NCBI RefSeq assembly: GCF_900117315.1
Contig: NZ_LT630337.1
Span: 1,945,848 to 2,009,847, forward strand
Source: Bacillus massilinigeriensis
Lineage (GTDB): Bacteria; Bacillota; Bacilli; Bacillales; Cytobacillaceae
Length of the DNA: 64,000 nucleotides
Direction: 5' to 3'
A program made the position numbers and the translations under genes. Below, piece by piece: positions 1 through 9,012 of this stretch (position 1 is its first letter; each line of letters opens with the position of its first letter). The notes beneath the pieces were generated by a model. The model made no database searches. It worked only from the letters and a program-made list of their open reading frames with translations, and was not told the DNA's origin.

Positions 1-932
1 GATGGGTTACCAGATAATCCAAAGAGGTGCTTCCCATGATAAGCCGCTACGGTTGTGACGCTACCTGGCCGCATTCTGACCTTGTTAAACAAAACTTGAG
101 CTCCTAGTTTTTCATAAATAGCTGGTAAATAATCAAAGTCTCCAACAGATCCCCCGCCTGTAGTTATTAGCAGGTCAACCTTTTCAACAGCGTCTTTGAT
201 AGCCTCAAAGCAAACATCCATGTCATCTGGAAGCTTTCCAAAATATATAGCCTTTCCTCCAGCCCGTTCAATTTGAGCACATATCATGTGAGAGTTACTA
301 TTTCTAATTTTTCCGGGGATGAGTGGGTCCCCTACCTCTAAAAGCTCGGTTCCTGTTGCAAAAAGTCCAATCACCGGCTTCTTTGCTACAGGGACCTGTT
401 CGTACCCAAATGTAGCAAGGAGCGCCTGAACACCAGGGTTTATTTGGGTTCCTTTTGGTATAAGTATCTGCCCTTCCTTTGCATCTTCCCCACGGAAGGA
501 GACATTTTCCCCCTTTTGATAAGACCTATTTATTCTAATATAGTTTTTGCCATTAAACTCTTCTTCCTTCACTAGTTCAAGCATGACAACCGCATCACAT
601 TCATCAGGTAGCATAGCGCCTGTCATGATTCGTACAGCTTGATTATCATTCACTTGTTTTTCTGTAACAAACCCTGCCCCAATGGTGTCTATTACCTCAA
701 GCCTTATTGGATTGGTTTGCGAGGCATTTGCCGTATCGATTGCCCTTACAGCGAATCCATCATAGGGAGATCGATCAAAAGGGGGCACGTCATTAGTTGC
801 GGTGATATCCTTTGAAAGAAAACGATCATAGCTGTCACTTATTGGTACCAATTCTGTTTCACCTTTAATCGCTACCTCCATTATTTTTTGAACCGCTTCT
901 CCTATCGGAATCGGATTCCTTTTTTCGACCAT
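1..932 (-). CDS. moeA: Molybdopterin molybdenumtransferase MoeA (3' end cut by window edge)
   Basis: Inserts molybdate into adenylylated molybdopterin, the last step of molybdenum cofactor synthesis in the cytoplasm. I translated the open frame from the ATG at 932 to the left edge; about 310 of the usual 400 or so residues are inside the window. Visible family motifs are PPFDRSPYDGFAVRA near residue 50, IMTGAMLPDECDAVV near 105, ATGTEL near 210 and TTGGGSVGDFDYL near 260, which is the MoCF domain signature. A GGGAG ribosome binding site lies upstream of the start. It is in the same neighbourhood as moaA and fnr, which suggests supply of cofactor for an anaerobic molybdoenzyme such as nitrate reductase, although no such enzyme is in the window. 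Confidence 0.93.
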   Translation of the reverse strand, partial: MVEKRNPIPIGEAVQKIMEVAIKGETELVPISDSYDRFLSKDITATNDVPPFDRSPYDGFAVRAIDTANASQTNPIRLEVIDTIGAGFVTEKQVNDNQAVRIMTGAMLPDECDAVVMLELVKEEEFNGKNYIRINRSYQKGENVSFRGEDAKEGQILIPKGTQINPGVQALLATFGYEQVPVAKKPVIGLFATGTELLEVGDPLIPGKIRNSNSHMICAQIERAGGKAIYFGKLPDDMDVCFEAIKDAVEKVDLLITTGGGSVGDFDYLPAIYEKLGAQVLFNKVRMRPGSVTTVAAYHGKHLFGLSGNP

Positions 933-1079
933 TTAATATCATCTCCCTTATGTACTTTAACTTTCTTACAATGTTCCGCAATTTACCATATACATAATAT
1001 ACTTGAAAAATTTTAGAGCCTTTTCTGTTTAGTGTATACTTCTTGATTTTACTAGATAGAAGGTTAAAAAGACAAAAAT

Positions 1080-1140
1080 GGCTGTCTCAAATGTAGCTGA
1101 GCACCAATATATAGGTGCTATGTTACATTTAAGACAGCCT
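1080..1140 (-). terminator. Terminator of the chemoreceptor gene
   Basis: A long imperfect inverted repeat: GGCTGTCT with AGACAGCC as outer arms, CAAATGTA with TACATTTA further in, and AGCACC/GGTGCT closing the loop. On the minus strand it is followed by a short T run. It lies just after the stop of the minus-strand chemoreceptor gene. Confidence 0.75.
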
Positions 1141-1159
1141 CTGATTAGATCTATTGTAA

Positions 1160-2122
1160 TTAGTGGAGGTTTTCAACTTCACGGTCTTTTAATTGTGAAA
1201 CCCCATTTTCTAGCTTTCTATCGACGATTTCTGCAGCCTCAATATGATTTGTAATTAATTGATTCACTTCGTCAAAAATAACTCCGGTATTTCTCATTTC
1301 ATTTAATGCATTATTACATGAACCATTTTGATCCCTAATCAAAGACTGCACACTCTGAACTTGGTCATGTACTTCTTTAATAATTTCCTCAATTTCAGAT
1401 ATTTTTGATGTGGTTTGTTTTCCTAAATTCATTCCTGATTGTACCAAACTAAAAAGTTCGTTTGAATTTGTAACTGCTGCTTCGATATCCTTTTGAAAGC
1501 TTTGAGTCAGTTCCATGATTCCTTGAGAACTAGAAGCAGTTTCCTCAGCTAGCTTTCGAACCTCTTCGGCAACAACAGAAAAACCTTTTCCATATTCCCC
1601 AGCTCTAGCTGCCTCAATAGAAGCATTTAAAGCTAATAAATTGGTTTGTTCAGCAATTCCTTTTATCATAAAAACAATTTCATCGATTTCCTTTGAACGT
1701 TGACCAACCATTTTGATAGCTTCTAGATTTTGCTGCATTTCCTGCCCTAACTTTTCAATAAGGTTCTCCATATTGCTTACAATTGTTTGACCTTCCTGAC
1801 CTCTAACTCCCATAATTTCAGCTGCTTGAATGAGCTTAGTTCCTTTATCACGCATCTCTTTTGCCTTTTCAGAGGAGTCTTCAACCTGGGAGCTAGCCTT
1901 TTCAAAATGAGCTTTTATCATAGCCACTAAATTGGCCATTTCTCCGTGCTGACCATTTACTTTTTCATGCTGATCAATTGTGGTTAGTAATTCTTCCTGT
2001 AACTTATCCATGAAGTCCTTTGTTTCTACAGCCTTTTGAGCCAACTCCGATTTTAAACGAGCGTTTTCTTCTAAAAGCTGAGTTTGTTCATCTATTAATG
2101 ATTTCTTCTTTTTAATAAACAT
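1160..2122 (-). CDS. Soluble methyl-accepting chemotaxis protein
   Basis: A cytoplasmic chemoreceptor of about 320 residues. There is no signal peptide or membrane segment. The first 60 residues are charged and coiled-coil-like, followed by an MCP signalling domain. The invariant hairpin tip region is clear around residues 155-205 (motifs [19 protein letters not shown] and [14 protein letters not shown]), which contacts CheA and CheW. An ATG lies two codons upstream (2128), but AAGGTGGA is correctly spaced only for the ATG at 2122. The domain layout resembles B. subtilis YfmS. No ligand-binding domain is recognisable, so the signal is unknown. It diverges from ric, whose promoter has an Fnr box, so a redox role is possible but unproven. 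Confidence 0.88.
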   Translation of the reverse strand: MFIKKKKSLIDEQTQLLEENARLKSELAQKAVETKDFMDKLQEELLTTIDQHEKVNGQHGEMANLVAMIKAHFEKASSQVEDSSEKAKEMRDKGTKLIQAAEIMGVRGQEGQTIVSNMENLIEKLGQEMQQNLEAIKMVGQRSKEIDEIVFMIKGIAEQTNLLALNASIEAARAGEYGKGFSVVAEEVRKLAEETASSSQGIMELTQSFQKDIEAAVTNSNELFSLVQSGMNLGKQTTSKISEIEEIIKEVHDQVQSVQSLIRDQNGSCNNALNEMRNTGVIFDEVNQLITNHIEAAEIVDRKLENGVSQLKDREVENLH

Positions 2123-2233
2123 AATCATTCCACCTTATAAAAAATCCGCAACAATATAATTATATTTCATCTTTTTCATAATGAACATCATTATATTACA
2201 AGTATCGTCATCTTTTGCAATTCCTTAATAAAA

Positions 2234-2249
2234 TGTGACCAGAATCACA
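2234..2249 (+). promoter_or_regulatory. Fnr box upstream of ric
   Basis: TGTGA-CCAGAA-TCACA is a perfect dyad of the Fnr/Crp type. Its centre (2241.5) lies 29.5 bp before the first base of a TATGAT -10 box at 2271-2276. This puts the site near -41.5 of the expected start point, as in class II activation. The same geometry is repeated at the radical SAM gene promoter. Confidence 0.85.
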
Positions 2250-2309
2250 AACTTTTGCTTACAAAACCTTTATGATGATGCTATAGAAAAATAAAAAGGA
2301 GACTAGATT

Positions 2310-3011
2310 ATGAAAATTCCTTTCTCTGAAACATCTTTAGTAAGAGACATTGTTAATGAGTTACCTAAATCAAGTGATTTATTTAAAAAATATAGAATTG
2401 ATTTTTGCTGTGGTGGAAATATTCCGTTGCTTGAGGCAGCCTCTGAAAAGTCCATTAGCATAGATGAGCTAATGAAACAGTTGGAAGAACTCTATATTTC
2501 AAACGAAAATTCTAAAGAGGATATTGAGGTTTGGACCAATTCGAAATCAGATGTCATCATCGAACATATAAAAAACCACTATCACCGCTCTTTAGAAGAA
2601 GAGTTAGCTAACCTAAGCCCCTATGTTACAAAGGTTTCGAAGGTTCATGGTGATCGCCATCCAGAGCTATTAAAAGTACACGAATTATTTTATGAACTAA
2701 AGAAAGAGCTTTTGGAGCATACAGCGAAGGAAGAAGCTTCGGTATTCCCAATGCTATTAAAGCTTGATGAACAAAATGTTGAAAATCGTGAAGAAATCAT
2801 CAATGAAATTATCGAGTTAGAAAAGGAACATGACCATGCGGGGAATATCTTAAGAGAGCTCAGAGAAATTACTTCTGATTATCTGTTACCTTTTGATGCA
2901 TGTGGAACATATCGCTTGGTGTATAGCCGCTTAGAGGGACTTGAATCTCATACCTTTGACCATGTTCATTTAGAAAACAATATTCTTTTCCCAAGATATA
3001 TTGGGAAATAA
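2310..3011 (+). CDS. ric: Iron-sulfur cluster repair di-iron protein (Ric/ScdA/YtfE)
   Basis: Repairs Fe-S clusters damaged by nitric oxide or oxidants; a cytoplasmic di-iron protein. At 233 residues it matches the family length. The N-terminal ScdA_N domain (residues 1-60) holds the RIDFCCGG motif with its cysteine pair. The remainder is a hemerythrin-like four-helix domain with iron-ligand histidines in NHYHRS, ELLEHTAKEE, EKEHDHAG and SHTFDHVHLEN. The ATG at 2310 follows an AAAGGAGA ribosome binding site. The gene is preceded by a perfect Fnr box and followed by a strong hairpin, so it is a single-gene unit induced by loss of oxygen or by NO through Fnr. Confidence 0.94.
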   Translation: MKIPFSETSLVRDIVNELPKSSDLFKKYRIDFCCGGNIPLLEAASEKSISIDELMKQLEELYISNENSKEDIEVWTNSKSDVIIEHIKNHYHRSLEEELANLSPYVTKVSKVHGDRHPELLKVHELFYELKKELLEHTAKEEASVFPMLLKLDEQNVENREEIINEIIELEKEHDHAGNILRELREITSDYLLPFDACGTYRLVYSRLEGLESHTFDHVHLENNILFPRYIGK

Positions 3012-3027
3012 GCATAAGCTTGTAAAT

Positions 3028-3065
3028 AAAAAAGCTGCGGATGTTTGATTTCGCAGCTTTTTTTA
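3028..3065. terminator. Bidirectional terminator between ric and moaA
   Basis: AAAGCTGCG and CGCAGCTTT form a 9-bp stem followed by a T run on the plus strand and preceded by an A run, so it can serve ric and the convergent moaA. Confidence 0.9.
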
Positions 3066-3100
3066 ATTTCTATTATATAAAATTAACCTAAACAAGTGGA

Positions 3101-4117
3101 TTACCCACCAATATAGGACATCTCTATTTTCTTTCGATTTAGAGCTGTTTCTATTGTCCGTTCATCTGAATAGCGATCCTTACGCATAGTCCAAATATCT
3201 GCTATCCATTTTGCCATCTCACTATCCGAGGCTCCGCTTCTTATTAGACCTTTAAGATTATGGCCATTTCCATTAAATAGACAAGTATATAAAATTCCAT
3301 CGGCTGATAATCTAGCCCGTGTACAACTGGAGCAAAATGACTCGGAAACTGATGTAATAAAACCAACTTCATCGTTGGTATCTTGATAGCGATACCTTTT
3401 TGCCACTTCACCAAAATAATCGGGATCGACAGGTTCTAATAAGTAATGCTCTTTCAAAATTTGATATATTTCTTTTTTTGTAATGACTTCATTCATACGC
3501 CATCCATTGGTATTCCCAACATCCATATATTCAATAAAGCGGAGCTGAATATGATTAGCCTTACAATAATCGGCCATCGATACTATTTCAGATTCATTCA
3601 AACCCTTTTTAATTACCATGTTAATTTTTACCCCTAAGCCTACATTCCTAGCAGCATCAATTCCTTCAAGAACGGGCTTAACACCAATATTTCGTCCATT
3701 TATTTTTCCAAATAGATCATCATTCAAGCTATCAAGACTAACATTCACTCTTTTTAGACCGGCTTCTTTTAAGTTTTTTGCTTGCTTTTTGAGGAAGATA
3801 CCATTGGTAGTTAGTCCAATATCACGTAAATTTTCTATTTTTGCAAGTTTATTGACTAATACAGGAAGATCATTTCGTAATAATGGTTCCCCACCAGTTA
3901 GACGAATTTTTTCGACACCAAGATAAACAAAAATGGTAGCTACACGTTCTAATTCTTCATAGGTTAGTAATTCACTTTTTGGTAAAAAAGCAAAGTCAGG
4001 TCCATAAATTTCTGCAGGCATACAATATTGACAGCGAAAATTGCAGCGATCGATAACAGAAATTCTTAAATCCCTTAAAGGGCGGTCCAATGTATCAGAT
4101 ATCAGGTTTTCTTTCAT
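3101..4117 (-). CDS. moaA: GTP 3',8-cyclase MoaA (molybdenum cofactor)
   Basis: A radical SAM enzyme that converts GTP to 3',8-cyclo-GTP, the first step of molybdopterin synthesis. The N-terminal cluster motif CNFRCQYC (CX3CX2C) is at about residue 25-32 of the shorter form. The second [4Fe-4S] motif near the C-terminus is [15 protein letters not shown] followed by a third cysteine in LYTCLF. The protein ends in the essential Gly-Gly tail (SYIGG). An upstream GTG in frame would add five residues, but it overlaps the ribosome binding site (GTGGAG), so I place the start at the ATG at 4117. It is divergent from fnr. No Fnr box was found in front of it. Confidence 0.95.
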   Translation of the reverse strand: MKENLISDTLDRPLRDLRISVIDRCNFRCQYCMPAEIYGPDFAFLPKSELLTYEELERVATIFVYLGVEKIRLTGGEPLLRNDLPVLVNKLAKIENLRDIGLTTNGIFLKKQAKNLKEAGLKRVNVSLDSLNDDLFGKINGRNIGVKPVLEGIDAARNVGLGVKINMVIKKGLNESEIVSMADYCKANHIQLRFIEYMDVGNTNGWRMNEVITKKEIYQILKEHYLLEPVDPDYFGEVAKRYRYQDTNDEVGFITSVSESFCSSCTRARLSADGILYTCLFNGNGHNLKGLIRSGASDSEMAKWIADIWTMRKDRYSDERTIETALNRKKIEMSYIGG

Positions 4118-4444
4118 ATGAGTCAACTCCACTGTAGAGTAGGTTTTTCTTTTCCTGAAAAAATTAATAAAAAAATATTTTACTATGATAACACAAAAAA
4201 TTATTACTATACAGATAGTATTAAAAAGGCCCTATTATTCCAATTATTATTTCTTGAGCTTACCATCAAGATTCAAAAAGTATTCAAAGTTTCCATATAT
4301 TTTTCCACTATTATCACAAGGAAAAGAGTTATAATAACTATATTATTGTTTACTTATACTTACAACCTATTAACCGTAAGATTTATATATGTTATTATAA
4401 TGGAATTGGCATGAAAGGATTTAAGAAATGAGGGTGGCAATGAA
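4118..4444. promoter_or_regulatory. Divergent promoter region between moaA and fnr
   Basis: About 330 bp of very AT-rich sequence without a convincing gene. On the plus strand a TATAAT at 4396-4401 is a likely -10 box for fnr, with no good -35 match. An open frame across the region lacks a ribosome binding site and has a composition expected from AT-rich non-coding DNA. I saw no TGTGA-N6-TCACA site here, so autoregulation of fnr is not apparent. Confidence 0.5.
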
Positions 4445-5143
4445 ATGACTACTGAGATGAAACCAACACAATCAATAGAGATTAAAGAATTGCTACGGTT
4501 TGCCGACAGGACAATCAAAGTCGAAAAAGGCCAATTTTTATTTCAGGAAGGTATGAACGCTGAAGAGCTCTATTTAGTACTCTCAGGAAAAGTTCAAATA
4601 AGCAAAATCACATCGGATGGTCGCGAGCTTACTTTACGAATATGTGGTGATAATGATATTTGTGGTGAATTGACGCTTTTTACAAGCTCCCCTAAATATC
4701 TCCTAAGTGCTCTTGTCGTTGAAGACGGAGAAATAGCAGCTATCAGGAAAGAGGTCATTGAAAAGGAAATCTTTCAAAATAGTACATTAGCCTTTGAATT
4801 TATGAAATGGATGAGTGACCATTTCCGAAAAACTCAGACAAAGTTTCGAGATTTAGTTCTCAATGGAAAAAAAGGGGCGTTATATTCGACCCTTATACGA
4901 ATGACAAATAGTTATGGCATTGAGAAATCTGACGGAATATTCATCGACCTCCCTTTAACGAACCAGGAGCTTGCTAACTTCTGTGGCACTTCTAGAGAAA
5001 GTGTCAATCGAATGTTAAATGAGCTAAAGCGCGATGGGATTGTATCCTTTAATAAAGGGAAAATTACCATTCATAATCTTCAATTCTTAAGGGATGAAAT
5101 TGGATGTGAAAACTGTCCTGCAGTTTATTGTAGCATCGAATAA
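4445..5143 (+). CDS. fnr: Anaerobic transcription regulator Fnr (Bacillus type)
   Basis: Oxygen-sensing Crp/Fnr-family activator of anaerobic genes. Of 232 residues, roughly 15-130 form the cyclic-nucleotide-like beta-roll, then a dimerisation helix, then a winged HTH with recognition helix GTSRESVNRMLNELKRDG. The cluster cysteines are at the extreme C-terminus in GCENCPAVYC (CX2CX4C). This is the Bacillus arrangement, in which an aspartate of the dimer helix (here probably Asp136 in FRDLVLNG) is the fourth ligand, unlike E. coli FNR with N-terminal cysteines. Start at 4445 uses AGGGTGG; an ATG five bases earlier runs into a stop after two codons. Two Fnr boxes in this window are its likely targets. 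Confidence 0.96.
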   Translation: MTTEMKPTQSIEIKELLRFADRTIKVEKGQFLFQEGMNAEELYLVLSGKVQISKITSDGRELTLRICGDNDICGELTLFTSSPKYLLSALVVEDGEIAAIRKEVIEKEIFQNSTLAFEFMKWMSDHFRKTQTKFRDLVLNGKKGALYSTLIRMTNSYGIEKSDGIFIDLPLTNQELANFCGTSRESVNRMLNELKRDGIVSFNKGKITIHNLQFLRDEIGCENCPAVYCSIE

Positions 5144-5203
5144 TTTATTTATTATAAACCAAATCTTTCTTCAGCAATGTACCGTATTCTCTGGATTATT
5201 ATA

Positions 5204-5231
5204 AAATGGAGGCAGCATAATGCCTCCATTT
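5204..5231. terminator. Bidirectional terminator between fnr and the radical SAM gene
   Basis: TGGAGGCA (5207-5214) and TGCCTCCA (5221-5228) form a perfect 8-bp stem with a 6-nt loop, extended by A/T pairs on both sides. It sits in the short gap between convergent stops. Confidence 0.85.
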
Positions 5232-6360
5232 ATTCATTTCCAGAATTCTTTTTCCTCAATTCCTTTGGTATATACACACAGAATGGTTCACTTTCTAGAT
5301 AGTCTCCTGTCATCGCATAGGCACGTGACCTCGATCCACCACAAACATATCGAAACTCACATTTTCCACATTTTCCTTTATACATATCAGGATTACGCAG
5401 GCTTTTGAAAATAGGGGATTCACGATAAATCTCAGCAAGAGGGGTTTCTTTAACATTTCCTGCTTTTAGAGGAAGCAATCCACTCGGATATACATCTCCA
5501 ATATGAGAGATAAAAACAAATCCATTTCCATCATTGACCCCTTTTGGTGCCCTTCCTAAGCCATCAATGGATCCCGTTAACCCTTTGCTTGTCAAAGCAT
5601 CAAGATATTGAATCTCTTCTGTTTGACCTTTAGCTTCCCTCATCTTATTTTGTATGACCACTCTCCGATAATGCTGAGCAGCTGTTGTTTTAATATCGAA
5701 GGAAACACGTTTACTTAATTGATATAACCATGTAAAGACCTGCTCATGTTCGACAGGTGAAATCATATCCTTATCCTGTGCTCTTCCTGTAGGAACGAGG
5801 AAGAAGACACTCCATAACACACAATCTAGCTCCTCAATTAATTTTGCCATTTCATCTAAATACTCAATATTGTACCTTGAAATAACTGTATTAATCTGAA
5901 TTGGAATATCAAGCTCATGCAAGTACTTAATCCTTTCCATAGTTAAATCAAAGGATCCTGGAGTTCCTCTGAAATAATCATGGATTTCTGCATTATGTCC
6001 ATCGAGGCTAAATGCCCATCTGGAGAGCCCGACCTCTTTTGCTTTTTCAATTGCCTCTTTCGTTACATTTGGGGTAGCACTAGGTGTCATCGATACACGA
6101 ACCCCTTTTTTAACAGCATATTCGGCAATATCAAATACATCTTCTCTCATTAATGGATCTCCACCCGTAAAAACGAGCATAGGATTATTCATTTCGTATA
6201 TTTGATCAATTAATCTAATTCCTTCTTCAAAGGTTAATTCTCTTGGGTCTCTTTTATACTGCGCTTCTGCTCTGCAATGCAGACATTTAAGCTGACACGC
6301 CCTTGTTAGCTCCCAAATGACAATAAAGGGATCCTTATTAAAATCTCTACCATAAACCAT
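5230..6360 (-). CDS. Radical SAM/SPASM protein, NirJ/AhbD-like, with an Fnr-type promoter
   Basis: About 376 residues. The radical SAM core starts almost at the N-terminus: CQLKCLHC (CX3CX2C), then FTGGDPLMRED. The C-terminal SPASM domain has CGKCEFRYVCGGSRSRA and a final cysteine in ESEPFC, so one or two extra [4Fe-4S] clusters are expected. Proteins of this architecture include heme d1 and alternative-heme maturases (NirJ, AhbC/AhbD) and peptide-modifying enzymes; no precursor peptide gene was seen nearby. I place the start at the ATG at 6360, eight bases after AAGGAGG, rather than at the upstream ATGs. The promoter has TGTGA-N6-TCACT at the activating distance, so the function is probably anaerobic. 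The exact reaction is unknown. Confidence 0.8.
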   Translation of the reverse strand: MVYGRDFNKDPFIVIWELTRACQLKCLHCRAEAQYKRDPRELTFEEGIRLIDQIYEMNNPMLVFTGGDPLMREDVFDIAEYAVKKGVRVSMTPSATPNVTKEAIEKAKEVGLSRWAFSLDGHNAEIHDYFRGTPGSFDLTMERIKYLHELDIPIQINTVISRYNIEYLDEMAKLIEELDCVLWSVFFLVPTGRAQDKDMISPVEHEQVFTWLYQLSKRVSFDIKTTAAQHYRRVVIQNKMREAKGQTEEIQYLDALTSKGLTGSIDGLGRAPKGVNDGNGFVFISHIGDVYPSGLLPLKAGNVKETPLAEIYRESPIFKSLRNPDMYKGKCGKCEFRYVCGGSRSRAYAMTGDYLESEPFCVYIPKELRKKNSGNE

Positions 6361-6434
6361 CGGTAGCGCCTCCTTATTCATTTCGAAAAGCATCTGAACT
6401 CTTTTGTATTATAAAGAACTTTCGATAATGAATA

Positions 6435-6450
6435 AGTGAAGTACCTCACA
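6435..6450 (-). promoter_or_regulatory. Fnr box upstream of the radical SAM gene
   Basis: Read on the minus strand: TGTGA-GGTACT-TCACT, the B. subtilis Fnr consensus. Its centre (6442.5) is 29.5 bp from the first base of a perfect TATAAT at 6413-6408, exactly as at the ric promoter. Confidence 0.87.
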
Positions 6451-6472
6451 TTTCCTTCATTCAAATTCAAAA

Positions 6473-8071
6473 TTAATTTATGGATACTGTTGCTGGAAAG
6501 GGGACGATCTCATCTCCAAAGGACAGATGAACAGAATTTCTACCACATTCTTTTGCAGAATATAAAGCACGATCTGACTCCTGTAATAGGAGCTCTAACG
6601 TATTAAAACGATCATTCAGTTGAACAATTCCGAAGCTAGCAGTTACATAGATTGATCCCTTTTCCGTTTCTAAGGGGTTGATTGCAAATTCTTTTCTTAT
6701 TTCTTCTATTTTTCTCCCAGCCTCGATAAGATCAATACCTGGAAAACAAATAATAAATTCCTCCCCACCATAGCGCCCCATAATATTTTCAGGAAGGAGA
6801 TGTTTTTTACATATAGATACTACATGACAAATAGCTAAATCCCCAATAGAATGTCCGTACTCGTCATTTACTTTTTTAAAATAATCAATATCAAAAAGAC
6901 AAAAGGATATTGGTTGGTTCAATTTTTTTGCTAGTTCCATTTGCTTTTGGCTTTTTTCTAGAAAAAAGGAACGATTATAGATTTTTGTCATTCCATCTAT
7001 ATAGGCCATTCTCTTTAACTTATTTTCAAGACATTTCTTTTCTGTTATGTCTCGTATGACAATAGTTTTTCCAACTATCTCTTGATTGCCTCTCCGAATG
7101 GGGTCTATTCTAATTTGATAGTATTTATTATCCATCTCATTAAGATAGTCAAATTCCTCTTCCTTATCTGAATTAACTTTTTTCATCAATATGTTTTGAC
7201 AACTTGGACATATCAACATATTTTCAAGCCTAGCTCCAATACTGGAATTATCTAATTCCTTGATAATTTCTTTTGCAGCATTATTGTAATCCACGAGTAA
7301 ATTTATATTGTTAATAACGAGCACGCCATCTCTCATATTTTCAAAAACTCGTTCTCTTGCTATTGGGGTTAATACCAATAAATATGTTGATTTAATTGCC
7401 CAAATATAAAGTAATGAGGTAAAGCACATGACAATAGGTACTGGATCCATCCCATATGGTGACAAGCCCATTAAATATAGGAATGAAAAAACCATTGGTA
7501 AAAATTCTCCTAATATCAAAACAACAATTTGCTTCCAATAGATGGATTTCGTCCTTTTCCAATGCCAAAATAGAAGAGCAATGCTAAGGATTATACAACC
7601 AAATGTATAATTGGAATTGACTATATACCAAGGCCCAGCAATGATGTCGACTAATGGTGTATCTTCATTAGGACGTAAATATAGTGAACGATAATAAAAG
7701 TGATGTAGGTCATTTGTCATAACTAGCAAAAGGGTTATTAGAGGGATGGTGAAAATCAGAAGCTTCATTCTAAGGTTTAGTAATCGCTCTAAGCCAACAT
7801 AATACATAATTAGTACAAGACTGCTTGGAGCAATAAATGGCATGCCAATATATTGTACCTTTACCCAAAAGCTAATCTCCTTTAATGAACCGCTAGATAA
7901 CTCCAAAGCATGTCCGATTGAGTAAATAGCAGAAAAACATGACATCCAAATAAATACCTTTATATTACCAGTAAAGGTATTCCTCTTAACATATGCATAA
8001 ATGGATAAAAGGATTGATAAAACACCTGAGATTGAAATAATAACAATGTATTGGAAAATATCCGGATTCAT
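6473..8071 (-). CDS. Membrane diguanylate cyclase (7TM-PAS-GGDEF)
   Basis: Makes cyclic di-GMP from two GTP at the membrane. Of 532 residues the first 225 or so contain about seven hydrophobic segments, matching the 7TM module found at the N-terminus of some histidine kinases. A PAS domain (about 235-345) ends in the usual VGKTIVIRDITEKK linker. A GGDEF domain (about 360-515) has the intact active site GRYGGEEF. The autoinhibitory RXXD site that normally lies five residues before it is absent (LPEN there instead), so feedback inhibition by c-di-GMP is not expected. The signal sensed is unknown. It is encoded alone and faces the Fnr-controlled radical SAM gene. Confidence 0.9.
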   Translation of the reverse strand: MNPDIFQYIVIISISGVLSILLSIYAYVKRNTFTGNIKVFIWMSCFSAIYSIGHALELSSGSLKEISFWVKVQYIGMPFIAPSSLVLIMYYVGLERLLNLRMKLLIFTIPLITLLLVMTNDLHHFYYRSLYLRPNEDTPLVDIIAGPWYIVNSNYTFGCIILSIALLFWHWKRTKSIYWKQIVVLILGEFLPMVFSFLYLMGLSPYGMDPVPIVMCFTSLLYIWAIKSTYLLVLTPIARERVFENMRDGVLVINNINLLVDYNNAAKEIIKELDNSSIGARLENMLICPSCQNILMKKVNSDKEEEFDYLNEMDNKYYQIRIDPIRRGNQEIVGKTIVIRDITEKKCLENKLKRMAYIDGMTKIYNRSFFLEKSQKQMELAKKLNQPISFCLFDIDYFKKVNDEYGHSIGDLAICHVVSICKKHLLPENIMGRYGGEEFIICFPGIDLIEAGRKIEEIRKEFAINPLETEKGSIYVTASFGIVQLNDRFNTLELLLQESDRALYSAKECGRNSVHLSFGDEIVPFPATVSIN

Positions 8072-8656
8072 TCAAATAGCCCCATTTTCATTTTTTTCCA
8101 TTTCTATAATTTCCCTCAAGTATTATATCAAATTGCGTGACTATTTTACTAGCATAATCAGAAAATTCCTATTCGTTTGATGTTATAAGTGTTTTTTAGT
8201 ATTACAATCTAAACCAGTTTCGAAGAGATACTAAAAAGTGATGCAACCTATTTTAAAACCATTATCTTTTTCATATTTTCATTATCCTTTGAAACAACTG
8301 GGAAAAATATCGCCTGCTATTCCCATTCTCGTTCTCATCTTATGAAAATGGGAAATTGGAAACGATACCTATTCCTTCAGAATTCTTTAACTTCCCTTCC
8401 TATTGGAGTCGTTCCCATTCCTAGTAAACAGTTCCATGACGAAAAAAAGACCCGAATCTTGAAAAATTCGGATCTCAAAGAGCCTAACAACATATAAACC
8501 TGACAGAATACCTGTCCCACATGTTCAAAGCATTATTAAATTTTTCGAAATAGCTTTTGCCCTAGGGCATACTTCCGTATCATTAATCGAAAGGGTTAGC
8601 CCCAACCTCCATGAATAACTGTTGAATCAAGCCACTTTTTACTTAAGTATTATCGT
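8072..8656. other. 585-bp gap without a recognisable gene
   Basis: Lies between the starts and stops of two minus-strand genes. It contains the terminator at 8447-8480 and an imperfect dyad around 8320-8355 (TTCCCATT ... AATGGGAA). Short open frames in both directions have no ribosome binding site. A minus-strand stretch around 8500-8620 reads as protein-like fragments interrupted by stops and could be a decayed gene, but I could not identify it. Confidence 0.4.
8447..8480 (-). terminator. Rho-independent terminator for the yitW-DsrE unit
   Basis: On the minus strand GATCCGAAT and ATTCGGGTC pair (one G-U) around an eight-base loop, followed by seven T. It is about 180 bp downstream of the DsrE-family stop. 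Confidence 0.75.
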
Positions 8657-8995
8657 TTAAGCAATTGTCATCACTTCATATTTTTCTGCAAGTTCAATAA
8701 ATTTTGCCATGCTGCTAATTTTCCCAGCAACAAGCTTTTCCTCAATCTGATAAAAGTCCACACAAGTTTTACATGCGAGAACGTCTACCCCTTTAGCTTC
8801 TATTTCTTTTAAGTGAAGTGAGGTTAAAGAGTCATTCGTAAGTGCCAGAACTCCACTGTTCACACAAAAAATAGCAGCAGGTAATTCTTCCCGTTGTTTA
8901 AGGATGGTAAAAAAGGTTTCTAACAGGTTTTGCCCTAGCTCTTCGTCACCCTTACCTAATACATTCGAGCTTAGTAAAATCACTTTGTTTTTCAA
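8657..8995 (-). CDS. DsrE-family sulfur-carrier-like protein (YedF C-terminal type, no TusA domain)
   Basis: A small cytoplasmic protein of about 112 residues with the DsrE/DsrF fold. It looks like the C-terminal half of YedF, the sulfurtransferase-like protein linked to selenium metabolism, but lacks the N-terminal TusA-like half. It has cysteines in IFCVNSG and in the conserved LACKTCVDFYQIEEKL region; one of the latter pair sits where the family places its reactive cysteine. AGGTGA lies six bases before the TTG at 8995, so I prefer this start over a GTG nine bases upstream that overlaps the ribosome binding site. It follows the MIP18-family gene by a few bases, so the two form an operon of likely Fe-S or sulfur handling function. 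Confidence 0.75.
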   Translation of the reverse strand: MKNKVILLSSNVLGKGDEELGQNLLETFFTILKQREELPAAIFCVNSGVLALTNDSLTSLHLKEIEAKGVDVLACKTCVDFYQIEEKLVAGKISSMAKFIELAEKYEVMTIA

Positions 8996-9012
8996 TGAAA
9001 TCACCTGATTTT

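Noticed and set aside
4133-4414. 98-codon open frame on the plus strand between moaA and fnr
   Set aside because: No ribosome binding site, low-complexity AT-rich composition, and it overlaps the promoter region.
8480-8640. A decayed transposase or other gene on the minus strand
   Set aside because: Translation gives short fragments interrupted by stops, and I could not match them to any family with confidence.
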